From assembly GCA_034231615.1 (NCBI GenBank), contig CM067307.1, positions 2,972,647 to 3,036,646 of the forward strand: a stretch of DNA of 64,000 bases, read 5' to 3'. The notes under the pieces are model-generated. The model worked only from the letters and a program-made list of their open reading frames with translations. It was not told where the DNA came from and did no database searches. This stretch comes from Meghimatium bilineatum (taxonomy: Eukaryota > Mollusca > Gastropoda > Stylommatophora > Philomycidae). Below, piece after piece: positions 45,256-56,600 of this stretch; the first letter of the stretch is position 1; the number at the start of each line of letters is the position of its first letter. Made by a program: the position numbers and the translations under genes.

Positions 45256-46205
45256 GTGACTTGTAACCCCCTGATTGACAGATTTGTAACCCATTGATTG
45301 ACAGATTTGTAACCCCCTGATTGACAGATTTGTAACCCATTGATTGACAGATTTGTAACCCCCTGATTGACAGATTTGTAACCCATTGATTGACAGATTT
45401 GTAACCCATTGATTGACAGATTTGTAACCCCCTGATTGACAAACGTGTAACCCCCTGATTGACAGATTTGTAACCCCCTGATTGACAGACTTGTAACCCC
45501 CTGATTGACAGACTTGTAACCCATTGATTGACAGACTTGTAACCCATTGATTGACAGATTTGTAACCCCCTGATTGACAAACGTGTAACCCCCTGATTGA
45601 CAGATTTGTAACCCCCTGATTGACAGACTTGTAACCCATTGATTGACAGACTTGTAACCCATTGATTGACAGATTTGTAACCCCCTGATTGACAGATTTG
45701 TAACCCCCTGATTGACAGACTTGTAACCCATTGATTGACAGACTTGTAACCCATTGATTGACAGATTTGTAACCCCCATATTGACAAACGTGTAACCCCC
45801 TGATTGACAGATTTGTAACCCCCTGATTGACAAACGTGTAACCCCCTGATTGACAGAATTGTAACCCCCTGATTGATAGACTTGTAACCCCCTGATTGAC
45901 AAACGTGTAACCCCCTGATTGACAGATTTGTAACCCCCTGATTGACAAACGTGTAACCCCCTGATTGACAGATTTGTAACCCCCTGATTGACAGACTTGT
46001 AACCCCCTGATTGACAAACGTGTAACCCCCTGATTGACAGATTTGTAACCCCCTGATTGACAAACATGTAACCCCCTGATTGACAGAATTGTAACCCCCT
46101 GATTGATAGACTTGTAACCCTCTGATTGACAGACTTGTAACCCTCTGATTGACAGACTTGTAACCCCCTGTTTGACAATCTTGTAACCCCCTGATTAACA
46201 AACAC
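45256..46205 (+). repeat. Minisatellite, 23-bp unit, about 41 copies
   Basis: Unit GTAACCCCCTGATTGACAGA followed by TTT, with variant blocks CCATTGATTGAC, AAACGTG and ACTT giving higher-order order. Three antisense frames stay open for 273-336 codons; the 23-residue period equals three units. Non-coding. Confidence 0.97.
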
Positions 46206-46233
46206 AAGCAGTAACTAAGGATAGCCTTGCACA

Positions 46234-46422
46234 TTGCTCAGAGACATGGAGAATCTGATGTGTAATCTGCAGTTTGTATTGCTCAGAGACATGGAGAATC
46301 TGATGTGTAATCTGCAGTTTGTATTGCTCAGAGACATGGAGAATCTGATGTGTAATCTGCAGTTTGTATTGCTCAGAGACATGGAGAATCTGATGTGTAA
46401 TCTGCAGTTTGTATTGCTCAGC
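46234..46422 (+). repeat. Minisatellite, 45-bp unit, 4 copies
   Basis: Unit TTGCTCAGAGACATGGAGAA followed by TCTGATGTGTAATCTGCAGTTTGTA. Four essentially identical copies; starts 29 bp after the 23-bp array ends. Confidence 0.97.
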
Positions 46423-46424
46423 TA

Positions 46425-47502
46425 TCTGTTAACAATGATGCCATCATCATATCCACTCTCTTGACTTTCTCACATTTCATCTGGTATCTGTTTTTTAATG
46501 AAGATTTGTTAACCTGATTGCTGTTGGTAGGCAAAACCGACTTTCCAGATGAACTAAAAATTGAACAAACCACATGACCAAGATATCAGTGTACTGAGCT
46601 GTATGACAAAACCAGAATGTTTGAACTGTACTGATTGACTAGTACAAGTATGTTAACTTGCAGTAATATTGAACCTGCAACCTTGTTTTTCAGTTTCAAC
46701 TCTGCTACGTATATATACATGTATATTAAATTGCATGGTTAACATGAGTTTTCTGGTTGATATCACCCAGACAGTGGAATGAAAGTTCAAGCATTGAGAG
46801 ATCCAGCGGGAGTTTGAGAAGAAACTCGTGAATACAATTATGTATTTATATGTGATATGGCCAGTTTTATTTGATTGCTGACTTTCTGTTTTCTCTTAGA
46901 CCCTAATTTATTTTTGTTGAAAATTGAACACAAGCTACTTAACTATGCCATTGTTGATGTATATGTCCACATGAATAGATGGGACTGTAGCTAAACTATA
47001 TTGCAATATTTACAAATAGAGAATGCAAATAGGATTTATTTTTGTGAAAACTGTTAAGCTTATTAGAAATAATAACCAATGGGTCAGAGGTTATCTGACA
47101 AAATGAAGAGTGCCACAGTAAAAACTAATGATGTCGTCACTTGTTAAACTTCTTTTTTTGGTCTTCTAATAGCTATTAACAGAACTATCTCTATAAACCC
47201 ATAACACATCAGGGCACCACAACACACAGAGTCCTCCAATGTGCAATGAGTGATGTTAAATCTGTCTAGTCCCTAATGCTGTCTGTCCATGCTTTTCTTT
47301 GTACCACTCTGTTTCTTCCACCTTAGACTGTTCCCAGTAGTATTGTTTTTTTATATAGTCATATTGGCATAAATGTCCACACCATGGACACGTTGTAGTG
47401 TCAGAAAACACCAAGTAATCTGAAGGAAATTCAAGGAATGATACAAATCAGAGAGTCTTCACACATGGACTTCACACCCATATTGATACTTCCGTGATGC
47501 AG
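46425..47502. other. Unannotated flank with a worn R3 copy
   Basis: About 1.1 kb with no gene recognised. A worn interspersed repeat R3 fragment (GAGAGATCCAGCGGGAGTTTG) lies at 46796-46820. Confidence 0.6.
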
Positions 47503-47652
47503 GCTTGTTAGAAAGTTCTGCACATGGTGATATGTCAAGTTTGTTAGAAAGTTCAACACATGGTGATATGTCAAGTTTGTTAGAAAGTTCAACACATGGT
47601 GATATGTCAAGTTTGTTAGAAAGTTCAACACATGGTGATATGTCAAGTTTGG
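47503..47652 (+). repeat. Minisatellite, 36-bp unit, 4 copies
   Basis: Unit GTTAGAAAGTTCAACACATG followed by GTGATATGTCAAGTTT. Confidence 0.95.
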
Positions 47653-47959
47653 GTCACATATTACAATGTTATTAATTGGCATCTAAATTGAATGTGTTGC
47701 ATTACTTGCTATTACATATGAAATACATGTATGTGTATGTAAATATTTGAATATTGATTTCAAGCTGGTTTAGTCATCCATCAAATGAGTTGCTTTCTGA
47801 TATGAAATGTGATTATTTCTTCAAAATCTAACATTAAATCTATATGAAGAAAAGATGATTTGATGTGGATGAGTTTATTGACTGTTTGCAAATCAATGAG
47901 GTTGTAAGAATTAGGGTCTGGTGTATATTGTATCGTGGTTTCATATGGATGTGGTTTAG

Positions 47960-49065
47960 TCGAAGTACTTTCATATGGTTGTGGTCAGCAGAGGTACTTT
48001 CATATTAGATGTGGTCAGTAGAAGTACTTTCATATTGGATGTGGGATGTGGTCAGTAGAAATACTTTCATATTGGATGTGGTCAGTAGAAATACTTTCAT
48101 ATTAGATGTCATCAGTAGAAGTACTTTAATATTGGATATGGTCAGTAGAAGTACTTTCATATTGGATGTCGTCAGTAGAAGTACTTTCATATTGGATGTG
48201 GTCAGTAGAAGTACTTTCATATTGGATGTGGTCAGTAGAAGTACTTTCATATCGGATGTCATTAGAAGTACTTTAATATTGGATATGGTCATTAGAAGTA
48301 CTTTCATATTGGATATGGTCAGTAGGAGTACTTTCATATTGGATGTGGTCAGTAGAAGTACTTTCATATTGGATGTGGTCAGTAGAAGTACTTTAATATT
48401 GGATGTGGTCAGTAGAAGTACTTTCATATTGGATGTCATTAGTAGAAGTACTTTAATATTGGATATGGTCATTAGAAGTACTTTCATATTGGATGTGGTC
48501 AGTAGAAGTACCAATACTTTAATATTGAATGTGGTCAGTAGACATACTTTCATATTGTATATGATCAGAAGTACTTTCATATTGGATATGGTCAATAGAA
48601 GTACTTTCATATTGGATATGGTCAGTAGAAGTACTTTTATTAGTAGACATACTTTCATATTGGATATTGTCAGAAGTACTTTCATATTGGATGTGGTCAG
48701 TAGAAGTACTTTAATATTGGATGTGGTCAGTAGAAGTACTTTCATATTGGATGTCATTAGTAGAAGTACTTTAATATTGGATATGGTCATTAGAAGTACT
48801 TTCATATTGGATGTGGTCAGTAGAAGTACCAATACTTTAATATTGAATGTGGTCAGTAGACATACTTTCATATTGTATATGATCAGAAGTACTTTCATAT
48901 TGGATATGGTCAATAGAAGTACTTTCATATTGGATATGGTCAGTAGAAGTACTTTTATTAGTAGACATACTTTCATATTGGATATTGTCAGAAGTACTTT
49001 CATATTGGATGTGATCAGTAGAAGTACTTTCATATGGATGTAGTAGGTAGAAGTATTCATATGGA
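47960..49065 (+). repeat. Minisatellite, 30-bp unit, about 36 copies
   Basis: Unit GTCAGTAGAAGTACTTTCAT followed by ATTGGATGTG, with 24- and 27-bp variants. A block of about 318 bp is duplicated: CCAATACTTTAATATTGAAT at 48511 and again at 48829 in the same context. Open frames on both strands (344 and 376 codons) are by-products. Confidence 0.97.
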
Positions 49066-49189
49066 TGTATTCAGTAAAAGTGCTAAATGATTGCAAAATC
49101 CAGAGATTAAGACTCCATGTGTTGTTCTGTTTCAATTCTGCACAAATAACATTTTGTGGTTATTGTAATTTATTATTTTTCTTGCAGTT

Positions 49190-49330
49190 ACAGTAAGCTC
49201 TGATAGCTCACTGACTTTGTAGTGTGGTGTTGCAAACCTTGATAGCTCACTGACTCTCAAGTGTGGTGTTGCAAACCAAATTTTCAGTTACAGCAAACCT
49301 TGATAGCTCGCTGACTTTCTAGTGAGGTTT
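49190..49330 (+). repeat. Tandem repeat, about 60-bp unit, 2-3 copies
   Basis: Units with TTGATAGCTCACTGACT and AGTGTGGTGTTGCAAACC. Confidence 0.85.
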
Positions 49331-50125
49331 CCCAAAATTAAAATCTTTGGTTTAGCTGGAAAAAATGTGTAAACCACCAATTGCTCATAGGCTAACCCAT
49401 CCTAGTCAAATGGGTACCTGTTCTTGGAAAATAAACATATAGCAGACCACATCATTCCTAGCTATGCCTTGTTTTTACATGTTTGATCTCGAGCAGTGAT
49501 GCATTGTTTCAAAGTTCCCTAGTCTTTATGCCATGAAACTTTGGTGGTATATGCTATAAGCAGTACTTTCTTCCAGTGCAGTGCTGGTCTATAGTGAGGA
49601 GCAAAGTACAGAAACTCTAGTAGAGTGAAGTCAGTCTTCTACATCTATTTTTTAGCATTGTTATTTTTAAGTTGATCACAAGTGGTCAGATATGGAGATG
49701 GTCAATAGTCACAGATAAAAATGTGTATTGTATTTTATTTGTGCTTAAAACAGATGCAATTTTTCAGATAACTGGGAAGTTTCCACCATTGTTTATCTGT
49801 ATCAAAGATAGGTAGTTCGCAAGTCAGAACAAACTTGAATGATTTTGTCTCCTCTATAATCAACTAGAAACCGGTATCTGGACATGCAATTCATCTTTCT
49901 ACTGCAGGCAAATACTATTCTAGAAGTTTGTATAGTTGACTATGTTGTAAGGTTGATATTTATTTACTAGCAGTGTGTTATCATTGACATTTTGTACATT
50001 TTGTCCCAGGGATATGCATGTGAAAAATGTCTATATTTTAAAGTTTTTGTCAATATATAATCAGCTGAGAGGGAATGCAACAGTATAGAATACATTCATG
50101 TGTTTGTATCAAATAGGTGCATTTC
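49331..50125. other. Unannotated flank
   Basis: About 0.8 kb; no gene, repeat or RNA recognised. Confidence 0.5.
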
Positions 50126-50129
50126 TCTC

Positions 50130-50450
50130 AGCTTCAGTGAACAAAGTAATTGTGACTTATATTTTTAGTGATATAGAACAAAGTAATTAAGACTGGTAAA
50201 TTTTTTGTGATTATAGAACAAAGTAAATGTGACTGGTCGATTATTAGTGATATAGAACAAAGTAATTATGACGTAAATTTTTAGCAAATTTTTAGTGATT
50301 ATAGAACAAAGTAATTATGACTGGTCGATTATTAGTGATATAGAACAAAGTAGTTATGACGTAAATTTTTAGCAAATTTTTTGTGATTATAGAACAAAGT
50401 AATTGTGATTGGTAAAGTTTTAGTGATATAGAACAAAGTAATTATGACTT
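50130..50450 (+). repeat. Degenerate tandem repeat around ATAGAACAAAGTAATTATGAC
   Basis: About eight GATATAGAACAAAGTAATT units with spacers of 15-35 bp. A composite of about 117 bp occurs twice (around 50226 and 50308). Confidence 0.85.
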
Positions 50451-50936
50451 TGTGTTTATTAGAAGGCATTTGTGGTGGTTATCTTCACTATGACATAGAT
50501 TTTACTTTTCTATTTCTTGTCAGTGTGAAAGATATGATATTGTTTGCACCACCAAGTCTATATTAATAGACATAGTGTTTTGTAAGAAAATTATTGAAAC
50601 ACTATCTTTAACATAACTCATACTGCTAGTGAACATATCTTGGACCATCAAGTTACCTGGTTCAATTTATACTGTGTGAATTTGAGCATCTGAGCTATTC
50701 AGAAATCAATGGCTCAGTACTGAAAATAAATATTGCTTAGAAAATAGGTGCATGTAGAGATGTTGGTTTGTTATTCTAGGACACCATACACTAGAAATGT
50801 GCTACCAACAGGTTTTGTCTATACTACCAACACGTTGTGTCTTTATCATTTATAAATATTTATTAGTTGTTATTCCATCTATGTTTAATTAGTAACAAAT
50901 TGTTGCATTTGTTATATTACTGTTGCTGTGAGTTGT

Positions 50937-52345
50937 AACAGGTGACCACTAGACTAGATTGCTACTGTAACAGTTGACCACTAGACTAGATTGCTACTGT
51001 AACAGTTGACCACTAGACTAGATAGCTACTGTAACAGTTGACCACTAGACTAGATAGCTACTTTAGCAGTTGACCACTAGACTAGATAGCTACTGTAACA
51101 GTTGACCACTAGACTAGATAGCTACTTTAGCAGTTGACCACTAGACTAGATAGCTACTGTAACAGGTGACCACTAGACTAGATAGCTACTGTAACAGTTG
51201 ACCACTAGACTAGATAGCTACTTTAGCAGTTGACCACTAGACTAGATAGCTACTGTAACAGTTGACCACTAGACTAGATAGCTACTTTAGCAGTTGACCA
51301 CTAGATTGGATTGCTACTGTAACAGCTGACCACTAGACTATATAGCTACTGTAACAGTTGACCACTAGACTATATAGCTACTGTAACAGCTGACCACTAG
51401 ACTAGATAGCTACTGTAACAGTTGACCACTAGACTATATAGCTACTGTAACAGTTGACCACTAGACTAGATTGCTACTGTAACAGTTGACCACTAGACTA
51501 GATTGCTACTGTAACAGTTGACCACTAGACTATATAGCTACTGTAACAGTTGACCACTAGACTATGTAGCTACTGTAACAGTTGACCACTAGACTAGATA
51601 GCTACTGTAACAGTTGACCACTAGATTGGATTGCTACTGTAACAGCTGACCACTAGACTATATAGCTACTGTAACAGTTGACCACTAGACTATATAGCTA
51701 CTGTAACAGTTGACCACTAGACTATATAGCTACTGTAACAGTTGACCACTAGACTAGATAGCTACTTTAGCAGTTGACCAATAGACTAGATAGCTACTGT
51801 AACAGTTGACCACTAGATTGGATTGCTACTGTAACAGCTGACCACTAGACTATATAGCTACTGTAACAGTTGACCACTAGACTATATAGCTACTGTAACA
51901 GTTGACCACTAGACTATATAGCTACTTTAGCAGTTGACCACTAGACTAGATAGCTACTGTAACAGTTGACCACTAGATTGGATTGCTACTGTAACAGCTG
52001 ACCACTAGACTATATAGCTACTGTAACAGTTGACCACTAGACTAGATAGCTACTTTAGCAGTTGACCACTAGACTAGATAGCTACTGTAACAGTTGACCA
52101 CTAGATTGGATTGCTACTGTAACAGCTGACCACTAGACTATATAGCTACTGTAACAGTTGACCACTAGACTAGATTGCTACTGTAACAGTTGACCACTAG
52201 ACTATATAGCTACTGTAACAGTTGACCACTAGACTAGATAGCTACTTTAGCAGTTGACCACTAGACTAGATACCTACTGTAACAGTTGACCACTAGATTG
52301 GATTGCTACTGTAACAGCTGACCACTAGACTAGGTTGCTACTGTC
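50937..52345 (+). repeat. Satellite, 32-bp unit, about 44 copies
   Basis: Unit TAACAGTTGACCACTAGACT followed by AGATAGCTACTG. Length is constant at 32. Variant AGATTGGATTG units at 51303, 51623, 51815, 51975, 52103 and 52295 are spaced by whole multiples of 32 (10, 6, 5, 4, 6 units), showing block amplification. Confidence 0.97.
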
Positions 52346-52409
52346 AATGTATTAATGTTGTTCACAAATCTTGTATAAAAAATGAGTGATTATATCATAT
52401 CTTGATATG

Positions 52410-52765
52410 GCTGGAAAATGTCAGACAATTTCTCTTCATATAGAAGACTGGAACATTTGCTGAAAGAGAATGTGTTTGGTATAGATAGATCAATCATATC
52501 AAACATTAGGGGCAGACAGTCAAGGTGTCTAGTGCATGTGCTGAGAAGAACACAGCTTGAACACTTAATAACCACTGGAAAGATCAAAGGGAGAAGAGAT
52601 AGAGGTCGACAAAGAGAAAAGTTACTAGATGGGCTTGTATCATGGCACGGTAGAAGCTCACCAACCGAGCTTATTGACAACACAAGAGACAGAGTCATGG
52701 AGAAACATGATCCCCTATGCCAGTCGGCATGGCACTTGATTGATTGATTAGATAGATGGTTTGGC
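52410..52765 (+). pseudogene. LINE C-terminal tail ending in a TGAT repeat
   Basis: A 109-codon open stretch reads NVFGIDRSIISNIRGRQSRC then LVHVLRRTQLEHLITTGKIK, GRRDRGRQREKLLDGLVSWH and ELIDNTRDRVMEKH. This is the best copy of this family in the window. It ends LIDTTGATTGATTAG-like at about 52736-52752. It sits in the only non-satellite island between 50937 and 62789. Confidence 0.75.
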
Positions 52766-52880
52766 TCTGTGGCAGTGATGCACAAATTAGGCTGCAAGCA
52801 ATTGTGATCGTTATGAAAGCAATGGAAAACTACTGAACATGTTTATACTGTCTAGGAAAGCAATACAGCCAAAAAATTGA
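52765..52880 (+). mobile_element. SINE family S1 copy whose tail abuts a satellite
   Basis: AGCAATTGTGATCG, GAAAGCAATGGAAAACTACTG, CATGTTTATACTGTCTA and GAGGATTGATGGCTACATCC run parallel to the S1 body at 37805-37920. The final motif becomes the 28-bp unit of the following array. Confidence 0.65.
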
Positions 52881-53609
52881 GGATTGATGGCTACATCCTG
52901 AATAGAATGAATTGATGGCTACATCCTGAATAGAATGAATTGATGGCTACATCCTGAATAGAATGAATTGATGGCTACATCCTGAATATAATGAATTGAT
53001 GGCTACATCCTGAATATAATGAATTGATGGCTACATCCTGAATAGAATGAATTGATGGCTACATCCTGAATAGAATGAATTGATGGCTACATCCTGAATA
53101 TAATGAATTGATGGCTACATCCTGAATAGAATGAATTGATGGCTACATCCTGAATAGAATGAATTGATGGCTACATCCTGAATATAATGAATTGATGGCT
53201 ACATCCTGAATAGAATGAATTGATGGCTACATCCTGAATAGAATGAATTGATGGCTACATCCTGAATAGAATGAATTGATGGCTACATCCTGAATATAAT
53301 GAATTGATGGCTACATCCTGAATAGAATGAATTGATGGCTACATCCTGAATAGAATGAATTGATGGCTACATCCTGAATAGAATGAATTGATGGCTACAT
53401 CCTGAATAGAATGAATTGATGGCTACATCCTGAATAGAATGAATTTATGGCTACATCCTGAATAGAATGAATTGATGGCTACATCCTGAATATAATGAAT
53501 TGATGGCTACATCCTGAATATAATGAATTGATGGCTACATCCTGAATATAATGAATTGATGGCTACATCCTGAATAGAATGAATTTATGGCTACATCCTG
53601 AATAGAATG
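52880..53609 (+). repeat. Satellite, 28-bp unit, about 26 copies
   Basis: Unit AATTGATGGCTACATCCTGA followed by ATAGAATG. The only frequent variant is ATAGAATG/ATATAATG. The unit equals the terminal motif of SINE family S1, whose body immediately precedes it. Confidence 0.97.
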
Positions 53610-53648
53610 TGCTGCCCAAAACAAATAGAAGATGAGATGTAGGATATG

Positions 53649-56600
53649 GAAGTGTTTGAAGGATTGAGTGTATTTTATAGTGAATAACAGCAGAGGGAAG
53701 TGTTTGTAGGATTGAGTGTATTTTATAGTGAATAACAGCAGAGGGAAGTGTTTGTAGGATTGAGTGTATTTTATAGTGAATAACAGCAGAGGGAAGTGTT
53801 TGTAGGATTGAGTGTATTTTATAGTGAATAACAGCAGAGGGAAGTGTTTGTAGGATTGAGTGTATTTTATAGTGAATAACAGCAGAGGGAAGTGTTTGTA
53901 AGATTGAGTGTATTTTATAGTGAATAACAGCAGAGGGAAGTGTTTGAAGGATTGAGTGTATTTTATAGTGAATAACAGCAGAGGGAAGTGTTTGTAGGAT
54001 TGAGTGTATTTTATAGTGAATAACAGCAGAGGGAAGTGTTTGTAGGATTGAGTGTATTTTATAGTGAATAACAGCAGAGGGAAGTGTTTGAAGGATTGAG
54101 TGTATTTTATAGTGAATAACAGCAGAGGGAAGTGTTTGTAGGATTGAGTGTATTTTATAGTGAATAACAGCAGAGGGAAGTGTTTGTAGGATTGAGTGTA
54201 TTTTATAGTGAATAACAGCAGAGGGAAGTGTTTGAAGGATTGAGTGTATTTTATAGTGAATAACAGCAGAGGGAAGTGTTTGTAGGATTGAGTGTATTTT
54301 ATAGTGAATAAGAGCAGAGGGAAGTGTTTGAAGGATTGAGTGTATTTTATAGTGAATAACAGCAGAGGGAAGTGTTTGAAGGATTGAGTGTATTTTATAG
54401 TGAATAACAGCAGAGGGAAGTGTTTGAAGGATTGAGTGTATTTTATAGTGAATAACAGCAGAGGGAAGTGTTTGAAGGATTGAGTGTATTTTATAGTGAA
54501 TAACAGCAGAGGGAAGTGTTTGAAGGATTGAGTGTATTTTATAGTGAATAACAGCAGAGGGAAGTGTTTGAAGGATTGAGTGTATTTTATAGTGAATAAC
54601 AGCAGAGGGAAGTGTTTGTAGGATTGAGTGTATTTTATAGTGAATAACAGCAGAGGGAAGTGTTTGTAAGATTGAGTGTATTTTATAGTGAATAACAGCA
54701 GAGGGAAGTGTTTGAAGGATTGAGTGTATTTTATAGTGAATAACAGCAGAGGGAAGTGTTTGTAGGATTGAGTGTATTTTATAGTGAATAACAGCAGAGG
54801 GAAGTGTTTGTAGGATTGAGTGTATTTTATAGTGAATAACAGCAGAGGGAAGTGTTTGAAGGATTGAGTGTATTTTATAGTGAATAACAGCAGAGGGAAG
54901 TGTTTGTAGGATTGAGTGTATTTTATAGTGAATAACAGCAGAGGGAAGTGTTTGTAGGATTGAGTGTATTTTATAGTGAATAACAGCAGAGGGAAGTGTT
55001 TGAAGGATTGAGTGTATTTTATAGTGAATAACAGCAGAGGGAAGTGTTTGTAGGATTGAGTGTATTTTATAGTGAATAAGAGCAGAGGGAAGTGTTTGAA
55101 GGATTGAGTGTATTTTATAGTGAATAACAGCAGAGGGAAGTGTTTGAAGGATTGAGTGTATTTTATAGTGAATAACAGCAGAGGGAAGTGTTTGTAGGAT
55201 TGAGTGTATTTTATAGTGAATAACAGCAGAGGGAAGTGTTTGAAGGATTGAGTGTATTTTATAGTGAATAACAGCAGAGGGAAGTGTTTGAAGGATTGAG
55301 TGTATTTTATAGTGAATAACAGCAGAGGGAAGTGTTTGTAGGATTGAGTGTATTTTATAGTGAATAACAGCAGAGGGAAGTGTTTGTAGGATTGAGTGTA
55401 TTTTATAGTGAATAACAGCAGAGGGAAGTGTTTGTAGGATTGAGTGTATTTTATAGTGAATAACAGCAGAGGGAAGTGTTTGAAGGATTGAGTGTATTTT
55501 ATAGTGAATAACAGCAGAGGGAAGTGTTTGTAGGATTGAGTGTATTTTATAGTGAATAACAGCAGAGGGAAGTGTTTGTAGGATTGAGTGTATTTTATAG
55601 TGAATAACAGCAGAGGGAAGTGTTTGAAGGATTGAGTGTATTTTATAGTGAATAACAGCAGAGGGAAGTGTTTGAAGGATTGAGTGTATTTTATAGTGAA
55701 TAACAGCAGAGGGAAGTGTTTGTAGGATTGAGTGTATTTTATAGTGAATAACAGCAGAGGGAAGTGTTTGAAGGATTGAGTGTATTTTATAGTGAATAAC
55801 AGCAGAGGGAAGTGTTTGTAGGATTGAGTGTATTTTATAGTGAATAACAGCAGAGGGAAGTGTTTGTAGGATTGAGTGTATTTTATAGTGAATAACAGCA
55901 GAGGGAAGTGTTTGAAGGATTGAGTGTATTTTATAGTGAATAACAGCAGAGGGAAGTGTTTGTAGGATTGAGTGTATTTTATAGTGAATAACAGCAGAGG
56001 AAAGTGTTTGTAGGATTGAGTGTATTTTATAGTGAATAACAGCAGAGGGAAGTGTTTGTAGGATTGAGTGTATTTTATAGTGAATAACAGCAGAGGGAAG
56101 TGTTTGTAGGATTGAGTGTATTTTATAGTGAATAACAGCAGAGGGAAGTGTTTGTAGGATTGAGTGTATTTTATAGTGAATAACAGCAGAGGGAAGTGTT
56201 TGAAGGATTGAGTGTATTTTATAGTGAATAACAGCAGAGGGAAGTGTTTGAAGGATTGAGTGTATTTTATAGTGAATAACAGCAGAGGGAAGTGTTTGAA
56301 GGATTGAGTGTATTTTATAGTGAATAACAGCAGAGGGAAGTGTTTGAAGGATTGAGTGTATTTTATAGTGAATAACAGCAGAGGGAAGTGTTTGTAGGAT
56401 TGAGTGTATTTTATAGTGAATAACAGCAGAGGGAAGTGTTTGAAGGATTGAGTGTATTTTATAGTGAATAACAGCAGAGGGAAGTGTTTGTAGGATTGAG
56501 TGTATTTTATAGTGAATAACAGCAGAGGGAAGTGTTTGTAGGATTGAGTGTATTTTATAGTGAATAACAGCAGAGGGAAGTGTTTGAAGGATTGAGTGTA

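Noticed and set aside
45196-46234. Three antisense frames of 273-336 codons (QSGGYKSVNQ-type repeats)
   Set aside because: Produced by a 23-bp tandem unit lacking stops on the minus strand; equally open in all phases.
48005-49135. Opposed frames of 344 and 376 codons
   Set aside because: By-product of the 30-bp repeat, a multiple of three; no homology on either strand.
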